Shown here: one piece after another, positions 28,277-37,368 of the stretch | Position numbering within the stretch: the first letter of the stretch is position 1 | Layout: each line of letters opens with the position of its first letter | Origin: Aeribacillus composti | Lineage (GTDB): Bacteria > Bacillota > Bacilli > Bacillales > Aeribacillaceae | Assembly (NCBI RefSeq): GCF_007827555.1 | Contig: NZ_VISS01000005.1 | Span: 1-51,717, forward strand | Length of the DNA: 51,717 nucleotides | Reading direction: 5' to 3' | Notes under the pieces: generated by a model | What the model saw: the letters and a program-made list of their open reading frames with translations, nothing else | Told to the model about the DNA's origin: nothing | The model's database searches: none | Position numbers and translations under genes: made by a program

Positions 28277-28750
28277 ACTTCAATAGTTTTCTTCCTGTTA
28301 CTAGAACTTAAAGGTGAAAATTGTATGTCAATATTGCTCGCTAGATAAGCCTATACGTTTTACTGCATGAAAATATTGAATGACTAACATCCTCGAAATG
28401 CAAATGTTAAGATACTTCCAGAATTTCAGTCTTTCAGTTTCATATATTTGATTATGACGAAAAACCATTTAATCAATGTTTGGTCAACACAACGTTTCAT
28501 TGTTTTCACCGCATCATAATAATCTGATTTTGACAATGAAAAGTTCCATGGCTGTCGCTTGGATCGTTTTCATTTTCACGATGACCTATGAAGCGTTTAT
28601 CTAAAAAACTTTTCCAGACAAGTCGCTATCTAAAATAAAAAACTGTTCAGCAGTAAAAGCTTTAATTCAACGATTAGCGTATTTCAAAAGGAATTTTGCA
28701 TAAAAAGTCGAATGTTCATATTGGTGGAAAATGTGGGAAGGAGGAGAAAA
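28277..28750. other. efeO-acoR divergent intergenic region
   Basis: No gene is seen. A clear promoter for acoR could not be picked; TTGACA at 28530-28535 has no fitting -10. AAGGAGGAG at 28738-28746 is the acoR ribosome site. Confidence 0.5.
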
Positions 28751-30601
28751 ATGAGTATCGTTGATCCTTTGAAACACGAAATTTGGCGCCGTTTTGTTCG
28801 GGAGGGAGTATTGGATCATGGGAGGATGAATAAAAGAATTGAAGAGTCATGGTATATTTGCCGCCGACAAAATGTCGATCCTTACGATGGAAAAGGAAGG
28901 ATTGTGCTCGATTCGCAGCTGTTGACGGAAAGAAGGAAAAAGAATCAAAGATTGCTTCAAATTGCTGCTCCGATATTAGAACATTTGGAAAAAGTGTTTC
29001 AAGAAACGAAATCAATTCTTCTTCTCGCTGATAGTAACGGATACGTTTTGTATATGAACGGCCATAAACAGGCCATGAACAAGGCAGAAACAATCAATTT
29101 TATTGAGGGGGTGAAGTGGACTGAAGATGAGGTGGGGACGAACGCAATTGGAACAACATTGAGGATTCGTGAACCTATTACGGTTACTGGGTTAGAGCAT
29201 TACTCTCTTGCTTCTCAGCAGTGGGTATGTTCAGCCACGCCGATCTATGACGAAAAAAAAGAACTTGTCGGAATTATCGACTTATCTTACCCCATCGACT
29301 GCTCTCAATTTTCCAACCATGCCTTAGCCACTGTTGTCGCTGCAGCGTATACGATTGAACAACAATTTCACATGAGAAAAAAGGACGATATGTTGGAGTT
29401 GCTTAAATATTCATCGAAAGTGAAAAATCCTCATTTCCCTTCAATGATATGTGATGATCAAGGGAAGATTGTATGGATCAACCATTGTTTACGTTCTTTC
29501 TTCGCGAGCATGATGGATCAACCGCTTGAAGAAATTTGTGATAAAAATTGGCGAATCAAAACGAAGACTCCTATTTTTTCTTCCATTTACCATGATTTGA
29601 TTGGCTATGAAGTTACCCTGCAGAAGACGAATTATCATGAAGCTTTTCCATTTCCTACAACAATTTATCACTTTGAAGGAGTAGTTGGAAAAAGCTTATC
29701 ATTTCAAAATCTTTTAAAGATCTGTGAAAAAGTTGCAAAAACGGAGTCGACTGTTTGTATCATGGGAGAAACAGGAACAGGAAAAGAACTCATTGCTCGT
29801 TCGATTCATCAAAATAGTGTGAGAAAAAATAAGCCGTTTGTTGCAGTAAATTGCGGAGCTATTCCAAAGGAATTGATCGGCAGCGAGTTATTTGGTTACG
29901 TTGACGGGGCATTTACAGGAGCCAAACGGACGGGGCATAAAGGGAAATTTGTTCAGGCTGACGGCGGAACCATTTTTCTTGATGAAATCGGTGAAATACC
30001 GTCGGAAATGCAAGTAGCGCTTTTAAGAGTGCTTCAGGAAAAAGAAGTTGTACCGATTGGCGGGGAAAAGCCCGTTCCTGTTGATATAAGAGTCATAACT
30101 GCAACACATCGCAATTTATACAAATTAGTAAAGGAAGGAAAGCTGCGTGAAGATTTATTTTACCGCATTTATGTATGCACGCTTAACGTTCCGCCATTAA
30201 GAGAGCGTAAAGAAGATATCCCATTCTTTATTGAGTATTATTGTCAAAAAAATGATTGGCTCATTTCTTTTCCAGATGATGTCATACAGTTGTTTTCAGC
30301 TTATCACTGGCCCGGAAATATAAGGGAGCTGTTTAACGTGCTCGAGCGTATACGAGTGGAATATGGAGACCGTATTCCATCCATTTCCCACTTGAAATCC
30401 ATGCTGATTGCTTGGGAGCAAGAACAGGAAAATTCCGAAACATTCCATAAAGGTAATTTGTCGTATCGGGATCAGCTAGAAAGAGAACGCATTCTAAATA
30501 TGTTGAAGAAAACAAATGGAAATATTGGTGAGGCGGCTGCTGCGTTAAATATCTCTCGAAGTACACTGTATCGCAAATTAAAAAAATATAAATTGAGCTA
30601 A
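28751..30601 (+). CDS. acoR: sigma-54-dependent activator of acetoin catabolism AcoR
   Basis: A 616-aa enhancer-binding protein (B. subtilis AcoR is of similar size). The N-terminus holds an AcoR-type signal domain (KRIEESWYICRR, then a GAF-like domain to about residue 210 with TEDEVGTNAIGT). A PAS-like segment follows. The AAA+ domain has Walker A GETGTGKE (about 339), GAFTGA (about 386) and FLDEIGE. The C-terminal Fis helix-turn-helix is NIGEAAAALNISRSTLYRKL. AAGGAGGAG precedes ATG 28751. It lies just before acoABC, whose sigma-54 promoter it should open. Confidence 0.94.
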   Translation: MSIVDPLKHEIWRRFVREGVLDHGRMNKRIEESWYICRRQNVDPYDGKGRIVLDSQLLTERRKKNQRLLQIAAPILEHLEKVFQETKSILLLADSNGYVLYMNGHKQAMNKAETINFIEGVKWTEDEVGTNAIGTTLRIREPITVTGLEHYSLASQQWVCSATPIYDEKKELVGIIDLSYPIDCSQFSNHALATVVAAAYTIEQQFHMRKKDDMLELLKYSSKVKNPHFPSMICDDQGKIVWINHCLRSFFASMMDQPLEEICDKNWRIKTKTPIFSSIYHDLIGYEVTLQKTNYHEAFPFPTTIYHFEGVVGKSLSFQNLLKICEKVAKTESTVCIMGETGTGKELIARSIHQNSVRKNKPFVAVNCGAIPKELIGSELFGYVDGAFTGAKRTGHKGKFVQADGGTIFLDEIGEIPSEMQVALLRVLQEKEVVPIGGEKPVPVDIRVITATHRNLYKLVKEGKLREDLFYRIYVCTLNVPPLRERKEDIPFFIEYYCQKNDWLISFPDDVIQLFSAYHWPGNIRELFNVLERIRVEYGDRIPSISHLKSMLIAWEQEQENSETFHKGNLSYRDQLERERILNMLKKTNGNIGEAAAALNISRSTLYRKLKKYKLS

Positions 30602-30606
30602 TTTGC

Positions 30607-30636
30607 GACAAAACGATAAAAATTAGGACAAAATGA
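30607..30636 (+). promoter_or_regulatory. putative AcoR enhancer sites
   Basis: GACAAAACGA (30607-30616) and GACAAAATGA (30627-30636) are direct repeats exactly 20 bp apart, two helical turns, 64 and 84 bp before the sigma-54 promoter. That geometry suits an enhancer-binding protein. Confidence 0.5.
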
Positions 30637-30655
30637 GATGAAAAAAATATTTTTT

Positions 30656-30698
30656 ATAAAGCGCTTACAAAGAATGTTGATTTGTAAGCATTTTTTTA
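30656..30698 (+). terminator. acoR terminator with overlapping cre-like site
   Basis: A perfect 9-bp stem GCTTACAAA/TTTGTAAGC (30663-30671, 30681-30689) is followed by ATTTTTTT. Its left flank ATAAAGCGCTTACA (30656-30669) is a cre-like sequence with two deviations, so CcpA could act here on acoABC. Confidence 0.7.
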
Positions 30699-30699
30699 T

Positions 30700-30715
30700 T
30701 GGCATGATAGTTGCA
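30700..30715 (+). promoter_or_regulatory. sigma-54 (-24/-12) promoter of acoABC
   Basis: TGGCATGATAGTTGCA fits TGGCAYR-N4-TTGCA at every position, with GG and GC 10 bp apart. It is 41 bp before acoA. Confidence 0.92.
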
Positions 30716-30755
30716 AATGAAAAAAGTGAAGCCAATCAAATAGGAGGTTATCTTT

Positions 30756-31748
30756 ATGACGATTGCCAAATCAACATCTACTCCCATTACACAAGAAAAA
30801 GCAAAATGGATATTTCAGAAAATGCATGAAATTCGCCAGTTTGAGGACAAGGTTCATGAAATTTTCAGCAAAGGAGTGCTGCCTGGCTTTGTCCATTTAT
30901 ATGCTGGCGAGGAAGCGGTCGCTGTAGGAATTTGCGCGCATTTAGATGACAAAGATTATATCACAAGTACGCATCGCGGACATGGACATTGCATTGCCAA
31001 AGGCTGTGATTTGAACGGAATGATGTCTGAAATTTACGGAAAGGCAACAGGATTGTGCAACGGAAAAGGAGGATCGATGCATATTGCCGATGTTGAAAAA
31101 GGAATGCTTGGGGCCAACGGAATTGTCGGCGGGGGGTTCCCGCTAGCTGTTGGGGCAGGCCTGACAGCAAAATTGAAGAAGTCGGGAGCGGTTGCAGTTT
31201 GTTTTTTCGGAGACGGCGCGAACAATCATGGAACATTTCATGAAGGTATTAATCTTGCAGCTATATGGAAATTGCCTGTTGTTTTTGTGGCGGAAAACAA
31301 CGGATATGCAGAAGCGACCCCATTTGAATATGCATCCAGCTGTAAAAACATTGCGGATCGGGCTCAAGCCTATAATATCCCGGGAGAAGTGGTCGACGGC
31401 AAAGATGTGGTAGCTGTATATGAGGCGGCAGAAAGAGCAGTTGCACGAGCTCGAAATGGAGAGGGCCCGACATTAATTGAATGTAAGACATATCGGAATT
31501 ACGGACATTTTGAAGGTGACGCCCAGACTTACAAATCTGCGGAAGAAAAACAAAAGCATTTACAGGAGAATGATGCAATTGCAAAATTCCGCCATTACAT
31601 TCTTTCCAATCAATTAATATCCGAACAAGAATTATTAAATATCGAACAACAGGTAACAAAAGCGGTTGAGGAGGCGGTACATTTTGCTGAAAAAAGCCCG
31701 TTTCCGTCTGCTGAGGATCTTTTAAAGGACGTTTATGTATCTTATTAA
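30756..31748 (+). CDS. acoA: acetoin dehydrogenase E1 component, alpha subunit
   Basis: The E1 enzyme uses thiamine diphosphate to cleave acetoin to acetaldehyde and an acetyl group bound to lipoate. The 330-aa alpha subunit shows the TPP motif GDGANNHGTFHEG (from about 152) ending in VFVAENN. The opening FVHLYAGEEAVAVG and HRGHGHCIAKG are typical of acetoin and 2-oxoacid dehydrogenases. The operon with AcoR and a sigma-54 promoter supports acetoin over pyruvate. AGGAGG precedes the ATG. Confidence 0.95.
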   Translation: MTIAKSTSTPITQEKAKWIFQKMHEIRQFEDKVHEIFSKGVLPGFVHLYAGEEAVAVGICAHLDDKDYITSTHRGHGHCIAKGCDLNGMMSEIYGKATGLCNGKGGSMHIADVEKGMLGANGIVGGGFPLAVGAGLTAKLKKSGAVAVCFFGDGANNHGTFHEGINLAAIWKLPVVFVAENNGYAEATPFEYASSCKNIADRAQAYNIPGEVVDGKDVVAVYEAAERAVARARNGEGPTLIECKTYRNYGHFEGDAQTYKSAEEKQKHLQENDAIAKFRHYILSNQLISEQELLNIEQQVTKAVEEAVHFAEKSPFPSAEDLLKDVYVSY

Positions 31749-31774
31749 ATCAAAGGAGTTAGGAGGAACGAAAA

Positions 31775-32809
31775 ATGGCAAGAAAAATTTCTTTTTCTGG
31801 TGCGGTCAATGAAGCTATGAAGCTGGCAATGCGCAAAGATCAAAATGTTATTTTACTTGGAGAAGACGTTGCAGGAGGAGCGAATGTGGATCATTTGCAG
31901 GACGATGAAGCTTGGGGAGGAGTAATGGGGGTTACGAAAGGTCTTGTTCAAGAGTTTGGAAGAGAAAGAGTGTTGGATACGCCTATTGCGGAGGCCGGCT
32001 ATATTGGTGCAGCAGTTACCGCCGCAGCAACAGGACTAAGACCGATTGCCGAATTAATGTTTAACGATTTTATCGGCAGCTGCTTAGATGAAGTTATGAA
32101 CCAAGCGGCAAAACTTCGTTATATGTTCGGAGGCAAGGCGAAGGTGCCTGTAACGATACGAACAATGCACGGTGCCGGCTTTCGAGCGGCGGCGCAGCAT
32201 TCCCAAAGCCTGTATGCCCTTTTTACCCATATACCCGGTTTAAAAGTCGTTGTTCCTTCTACACCGGCGGATGCGAAGGGACTGTTGCTTACCTCCATCT
32301 TTGACGATGATCCCGTTATCTTTTTTGAAGATAAAACACTTTATAACCTAAAAGGAGAAGTAGAGGAAGGATTTTATACGATCCCGTTTGGAAAAGCGGA
32401 TATCAAACGGGAAGGCAGCGATTTGACCATCGTAGCGATAGGGAAGCAAGTGCACACGGCCTTGAAGGCTGCCGACATATTAAAAACGAGAGGAGTCGAA
32501 ACGGAGGTAATTGATCCGAGAACACTGTCCCCGCTTGATGAAGAAACGATTTTATCTTCTGTATCGAAGACAGGCCGGTTAATTGTCATTGATGAGGCAA
32601 ATCCTCGCTGCAGTGCAGCTGCTGACATTTCCGCTCTTGTAGCAGATAAAGGATTTGATTATCTGGATGGACCAATTAAGCTGATTACGGCTCCGCATTG
32701 TCCGGTTCCTTTTTCGCCTGCGCTGGAGGATCTTTACTTGCCGACACCGGAAAAAGTGCTTAAGGCAGCGGCTGAAATAATTGGAGACGAAGCGATCGTG
32801 ACCGCATAA
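31775..32809 (+). CDS. acoB: acetoin dehydrogenase E1 component, beta subunit
   Basis: The partner of AcoA in the E1 heterotetramer. The 344-aa protein has the transketolase pyrimidine-binding fold with LGEDVAGG near residue 30, RVLDTPIAEAGYIGAA, and a C-terminal transketolase domain ending in the LITAPHCPVPFSP region. AGGAGG precedes ATG 31775, 26 nt behind acoA. Confidence 0.96.
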   Translation: MARKISFSGAVNEAMKLAMRKDQNVILLGEDVAGGANVDHLQDDEAWGGVMGVTKGLVQEFGRERVLDTPIAEAGYIGAAVTAAATGLRPIAELMFNDFIGSCLDEVMNQAAKLRYMFGGKAKVPVTIRTMHGAGFRAAAQHSQSLYALFTHIPGLKVVVPSTPADAKGLLLTSIFDDDPVIFFEDKTLYNLKGEVEEGFYTIPFGKADIKREGSDLTIVAIGKQVHTALKAADILKTRGVETEVIDPRTLSPLDEETILSSVSKTGRLIVIDEANPRCSAAADISALVADKGFDYLDGPIKLITAPHCPVPFSPALEDLYLPTPEKVLKAAAEIIGDEAIVTA

Positions 32810-32818
32810 AAAAAGCTG

Positions 32819-32850
32819 TGCGTGTTGATGAATGGAGACATCAACACGCA
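32819..32850 (+). other. strong hairpin between acoB and acoC
   Basis: A perfect 12-bp stem TGCGTGTTGATG/CATCAACACGCA with an 8-nt loop but no T-run. It may act as a processing or stability element that sets the E1:E2 ratio. Confidence 0.7.
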
Positions 32851-32886
32851 TAGCATTTCTAGTATTCATCAAAGGAGAGATGAAAC

Positions 32887-34104
32887 ATGACAGTTGAAAT
32901 TATCATGCCAAAGCTGGGAATGAGCATGGAAGAAGGAACGGTAGTAGAGTGGTTAAAGAAAAAGGGCGATCCAGTAAAAAAAGGAGAACCAGTTGTGGTG
33001 ATCAGCTCTGATAAGATTGAAAAGGATATCGAAGCACCGCAAGATGGCGTGTTATTAGAGATTGCTGCCGAGCAGGATGAAACAGTGGAAGTAGGAAAAG
33101 CCATTGGCTATATCGGTCAAGAAGGGGAGGTAATCAACAACATAACGAACGATGCTGCCCAAGAAGTGGCGACAACCATTTTGAAAGAAGAAAGCTTATC
33201 TTCTCAAACAACAATTCGCGTTTCACCTGCCGCCCGAAAACTAGCACGTGAAGCCGGGATTGATTTGAGCAGTATTTCGGGTTCAGGGCCAAAAGGAAGA
33301 ATTACAAGAGCGGACGTTGAAAAAGCGATTCAATCGAAAAAAGCATCCCCCCATTTAGAACCTGAACAAGAAGTAGTAATCCCGACAAATAAGCCGGCGG
33401 AAGAGCAAGAAGATATTGCAGTAAAAACTGTCACTGGCATGCGTAAAGTGATTGCATCAAGGATGTTTACAAGTCTGCATCAGACAGCACAGCTGACGAT
33501 TCATATGAAAGCCGATGTGACCTCTTTATTTGAGCTGCAAGAAAAGATTAAAAGCGAACTGCAGGATGAGCAGAATTTAAAATTGACTATTACTGACTTT
33601 GTAGCTAAGGCGGTCATTCTGTCGCTGCGAAATCAAAAGCAAATGAACAGTTTGTATGAAAATGGGCAGATTCAAACGTATGATTCAGTGCATTTAGGCA
33701 TTGCAGTTGCATTGGAGAACGGGCTCGTTGTGCCGGTTTTGCGCCATGCCGACAAGCTTTCCTTAAACGAAATTTCGAAAAATATCAAGGAACTAAGTAA
33801 GAAGGCAAGAGAAGGAAATTTAAGCAGCGAAGAAATGAGCGGCTCGACCTTTACGATCACCAGTTTAGGGGCTTACGGCGTTGAATTTTTCACCCCGATT
33901 TTGAATCCTCCGGAAGTGGGCATTCTCGGAGTAGGAACAGCTGCGGATACGGCAGTGTTTTCAGGAGATACCATTCAAAAGAGAAAAATTTTGCCGCTCA
34001 GCTTAACGTTTGACCATCAAGTAATTGATGGAGCTCCGGCAAGCCAATTTCTCGGGCTGGTGAAAAAATATTTAGAAAAACCGTATCAGCTTTTATGGCT
34101 GTGA
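32887..34104 (+). CDS. acoC: acetoin dehydrogenase E2 component (dihydrolipoyl acetyltransferase)
   Basis: E2 moves the acetyl group from lipoate to CoA. The 405-aa protein has one N-terminal lipoyl domain with lysine 43 in SSDKIEKDIE, a peripheral subunit-binding domain (about 111-146, RVSPAARKLAREAGID), and the catalytic chloramphenicol-acetyltransferase-like domain ending in FDHQVIDGA (His377). GGAGAG precedes ATG 32887. The operon ends here: no acoL (E3) follows, so dihydrolipoyl dehydrogenase must be shared with another complex. Confidence 0.95.
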   Translation: MTVEIIMPKLGMSMEEGTVVEWLKKKGDPVKKGEPVVVISSDKIEKDIEAPQDGVLLEIAAEQDETVEVGKAIGYIGQEGEVINNITNDAAQEVATTILKEESLSSQTTIRVSPAARKLAREAGIDLSSISGSGPKGRITRADVEKAIQSKKASPHLEPEQEVVIPTNKPAEEQEDIAVKTVTGMRKVIASRMFTSLHQTAQLTIHMKADVTSLFELQEKIKSELQDEQNLKLTITDFVAKAVILSLRNQKQMNSLYENGQIQTYDSVHLGIAVALENGLVVPVLRHADKLSLNEISKNIKELSKKAREGNLSSEEMSGSTFTITSLGAYGVEFFTPILNPPEVGILGVGTAADTAVFSGDTIQKRKILPLSLTFDHQVIDGAPASQFLGLVKKYLEKPYQLLWL

Positions 34105-34158
34105 GTTTTCTGCTTTCAAGCTTGCTTGATTTTTTCACTATAAAAGTAATGTGTTAAT

Positions 34159-34192
34159 AAAACAAGCGGATCTTTCATGATCCGCTTGTTTT
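34159..34192. terminator. bidirectional terminator between acoC and the convergent regulator gene
   Basis: A perfect 14-bp stem AAAACAAGCGGATC/GATCCGCTTGTTTT with a TTTCAT loop gives U-runs on both strands. Confidence 0.9.
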
Positions 34193-34255
34193 AGCTTACG
34201 GGCAGCATTTAATTCTCATTCACAATAATTTTTATTTATTTAAGAAGTGCTTAAT

Positions 34256-35698
34256 TTAAATTTTCCCTTTTTCATTAAGCAAATATCGTAGCTGCCGAGT
34301 TGTAATGTTTAGTGCTTCTGCTGTTTTTTTTCGATCTCCTGTATGTTTTTTAAGTGATTTGAGGACAAATGATCGGCCAATTTGTTTTTCTAATTCTTTA
34401 ATGGAATCCAATACTTGTTCAAGGTCGATGTCATCTTGCTGCTTCCATAACGATAAAATATGTTTCGTCCAATTCGATAAATAAGCTTCTAAATCATCAT
34501 GAACTGTGCTAGCTTTTGGAAATTTTGTTAGTTGGAAGCTGAAGCTGGTTTTTAATTTGTCGGGTAAATATTTTGGCGTAATTATGTCTGTCTCTCCATC
34601 TGCCAATGTTGCGGCTCTTTTGACAATGTTAAATAGCTCTCTGACATTTCCCGGCCAGTTATAGTTTTTCATTAGTTCAATGCTTTCATCTGAGAATGTA
34701 AGATGTGAAGCGTTTATCTTTTTTAGAAAATAATCCAAAAACAGCGGGAGATCTTCTATTCTGTTTCGCAGTGGGGGAATTCTTAATTTCACTACATCTA
34801 AACGATACAATAAATCTTCTCGAAACGTTTTTTCTTGGACAGCCTCGGCCAAATTTTTATTCGTGGCCGCAATGATCCGTGTATTCGTTTTACGGATCGA
34901 TTCACCGCCTACTCTGAAATATTCCCCCGTCTCTAGTACTCTTAGCAGCTGTACTTGAATGGCCTGGCTTGCTTCACCAATTTCATCTAAAAACAGTGTA
35001 CCGTTATTGGCTATTTCAAATATTCCTTTTTTCTGTTTAATGGCTCCAGTAAAAGCACCTTTTTCATGCCCGAATAATTCACTCTCCAATAACGTTTCGG
35101 AAACAGCTCCGCAATTTATTCGGACAAATGGTTGATCGTATCTTAAGCTCATGTTGTGAATAAAATGGGCAAGCACCTCTTTGCCTGTTCCTGTTTCTCC
35201 TTCAATTAATACATTTATGTTTTTCTTAGCAATTTTTTCCGCCAGCTTGACTAATTCATTCATCTTTTTATTGTTGCCGATAATAAATCCAATCGTATCG
35301 GCCAGTTTGTCGGTGTTTGCTGGTGAAGAAAATTTCTCGCTATTTAATAAATCTTCTAATGTTTTCTCTAATTGGCTTATATCATCGAACGGTTTTTCAA
35401 TATAATCATTTGCACCATTCTTAATGGCCTCTACAGCCGTTTTCACTGTGCTGTATCCTGTCATAATGACAGCTTTACAGGAAGGATGAGTTGCTTTTAA
35501 TTGCTTAAGCAAATGAAGACCATCTGTACCAGGCAGCTTTACATCAATTAGTGCTAAATCAAAGGAATGGAGCGAAATTAAGTTGGAAAAATCTTCAGCA
35601 TTCAAACCTACCTTTACATCATATCCTTTTTCTTCTAAAAGATGTCGAAAAAAGTTTCCTACTTCACGTTCGTCGTCTATTACTAGTACCTTTTTCAT
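34256..35698 (-). CDS. NtrC-family sigma-54 response regulator
   Basis: A 480-aa two-component regulator. The receiver domain (1-120) has the acidic pair Asp8/Asp9, phospho-acceptor Asp52 in LALIDVKLPG and Lys102 in EKPF. The AAA+ domain carries Walker A GETGTGKE (about 166-173), GAFTGA and FLDEIGE. The Fis helix-turn-helix at the end is RKKTAEALNITTRQLRYLL. It is 18 nt behind its kinase gene and in one operon with an iron-type alcohol dehydrogenase. The best target in the window is the sigma-54 promoter of the zinc alcohol dehydrogenase at 41424-41439. Confidence 0.93.
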   Translation of the reverse strand: MKKVLVIDDEREVGNFFRHLLEEKGYDVKVGLNAEDFSNLISLHSFDLALIDVKLPGTDGLHLLKQLKATHPSCKAVIMTGYSTVKTAVEAIKNGANDYIEKPFDDISQLEKTLEDLLNSEKFSSPANTDKLADTIGFIIGNNKKMNELVKLAEKIAKKNINVLIEGETGTGKEVLAHFIHNMSLRYDQPFVRINCGAVSETLLESELFGHEKGAFTGAIKQKKGIFEIANNGTLFLDEIGEASQAIQVQLLRVLETGEYFRVGGESIRKTNTRIIAATNKNLAEAVQEKTFREDLLYRLDVVKLRIPPLRNRIEDLPLFLDYFLKKINASHLTFSDESIELMKNYNWPGNVRELFNIVKRAATLADGETDIITPKYLPDKLKTSFSFQLTKFPKASTVHDDLEAYLSNWTKHILSLWKQQDDIDLEQVLDSIKELEKQIGRSFVLKSLKKHTGDRKKTAEALNITTRQLRYLLNEKGKI

Positions 35699-35716
35699 TG
35701 CAAATCATCTCCCTTT

Positions 35717-37366
35717 CTATTCGTGTCTAACTGGGAGCTTTAAAATAAATTCACTGCCTTCTCCGTATTTACTGTTCACGACAATTGTACCGCCGTGTGT
35801 TTCAGCGATCCCTAAACTAACGGACAACCCTAGTCCAGTGCCTTTTCCTGGACTTTTCGTGGTAAAAAAAGGATTAAATATTTCCTGCAAATGCTGGTTT
35901 TGAATTCCGATTCCATTATCTGTTATGGACAGTGTGATCCATTTTTTGTTGTCTTCAATTATTTCTTTTGTTTCAATCTTGATGATCTTCTTCGGTATAT
36001 TTTTTTCTTCCAAGGCATCCTTTGCATTAATTAACAAGTTTAAAATGATCTGTCCGATTTGTTGAATATTTCCTTTCACATGATCTATATGCTCAGCCAG
36101 TTCTTTTTGAATGATGATATTTTGTTGCTTAAACTGGTCGCTAAAAATTCCTAATACTTGTTCCACCGCTTCATTGATAGAGCATTCTTCAAACACATAT
36201 TCATCTTGACGAGAAAAAGTAAGTAAATTTTGGATAATGGATTTACACCTTTTTCCACATAAATATATGTCTGATAAAAGTTTGTAGGAGCGGTCGTCCT
36301 GTTTGAATGATCTTAATAAAAGCTGAGAATTGCCAAGGATAGCTGTTAAAGGGCTGTTCAGTTCATGCGCGATTCCGGCTGCCATTTCTCCAATAGCCGC
36401 TAATTTTCCAGACTGAATTAGTTGAGCCTCCATCTTTCGTTTTTCTGTAATATCGATAATGTAGATGATATATGAATAAACCTCATGGCTCCTATTAAAG
36501 ATCGGAAATGAGCGGAATTCAAAGACGTGATTTTTTAAATGAAACTCATCAATAATATTTTCTTTGACTGAGAGATATTTTTCCTGAGTAGCTTCCTTTT
36601 TATCGATTTCTAATAACTTGTGTATATTCTGTCCGATAAGATCGGTTTTAAAATATTCTTTTGCAGAATCATTCGATTTTAATATATTTCCTTCTAAATC
36701 TGTAATAAACATCATATCTGATACCGCACGAAACGTTTCTTCCCATTCTTTTTTGGCTGTTAAGACTTTATGATAAAGACGGACATTTTCGATGCAAACG
36801 GCAATTTGATCGGATAGCTGCTGAAAAAACGCAAGGTCCGATTCATCGAAATGATTGATTTTTTTGCTTCCAATGCTTAAAAGACCGATAGCCGCTTCTT
36901 TGCTTACGAGGGGAATGACTAAGGCGCTTTGAATACCTAATGATTGATACGCCTTTTTTTCAATGAAATAATGAAGATCATTATTCATTTGGTAAAAAAT
37001 TTTTTGTGACGACTCAATTGCCTGCCAATATAAAGAATCTTTTTTTGGAAAAACAAATCCAATAGGAAAATATAAAGAATTGGGAGGATATACATTTGTT
37101 AGCGTCAGCTTATCATGTTCATATAAAGATAAACTGATTCGTTCAAGCGGAAAAAAAACTTTTAGCTTTTCAAATATATTTTTCAGCATTTCATCTATTG
37201 ACATATCGATATTGAAGCTTCTATTTACCTCATTTATCACCTCTAGCTGCATGTTTTTCTTTTTGAGCTCTTCAACCATGATTTTCAATTCATTATAGTA
37301 GCTTTTTTTAGAAGATTGGACACCAGTCAGCTTGCTGATCATTTCTTCCCGATCTTTTAGCAACAT
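35717..37366 (-). CDS. sensor histidine kinase with GAF and PAS domains, cytoplasmic
   Basis: A 549-aa kinase without membrane helices, so it senses an internal signal. An N-terminal coiled coil leads to a GAF domain (about 40-200), a PAS domain (about 210-315), the HisKA dimer domain with His in AAGIAHELNSPL, and the ATPase domain with N-box NLLINAKDA, G1 DNGIGI and G2 GKGTGLGLS. The start is ATG 37366; its ribosome site lies within the end of the dehydrogenase gene, 2 nt away. It should phosphorylate the NtrC-type regulator that follows. Confidence 0.93.
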   Translation of the reverse strand: MLLKDREEMISKLTGVQSSKKSYYNELKIMVEELKKKNMQLEVINEVNRSFNIDMSIDEMLKNIFEKLKVFFPLERISLSLYEHDKLTLTNVYPPNSLYFPIGFVFPKKDSLYWQAIESSQKIFYQMNNDLHYFIEKKAYQSLGIQSALVIPLVSKEAAIGLLSIGSKKINHFDESDLAFFQQLSDQIAVCIENVRLYHKVLTAKKEWEETFRAVSDMMFITDLEGNILKSNDSAKEYFKTDLIGQNIHKLLEIDKKEATQEKYLSVKENIIDEFHLKNHVFEFRSFPIFNRSHEVYSYIIYIIDITEKRKMEAQLIQSGKLAAIGEMAAGIAHELNSPLTAILGNSQLLLRSFKQDDRSYKLLSDIYLCGKRCKSIIQNLLTFSRQDEYVFEECSINEAVEQVLGIFSDQFKQQNIIIQKELAEHIDHVKGNIQQIGQIILNLLINAKDALEEKNIPKKIIKIETKEIIEDNKKWITLSITDNGIGIQNQHLQEIFNPFFTTKSPGKGTGLGLSVSLGIAETHGGTIVVNSKYGEGSEFILKLPVRHE

Positions 37367-37368
37367 TT

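Noticed and set aside
28530-28560. TTGACA at 28530 as the acoR promoter
   Set aside because: No acceptable -10 is found at 16-18 bp spacing.
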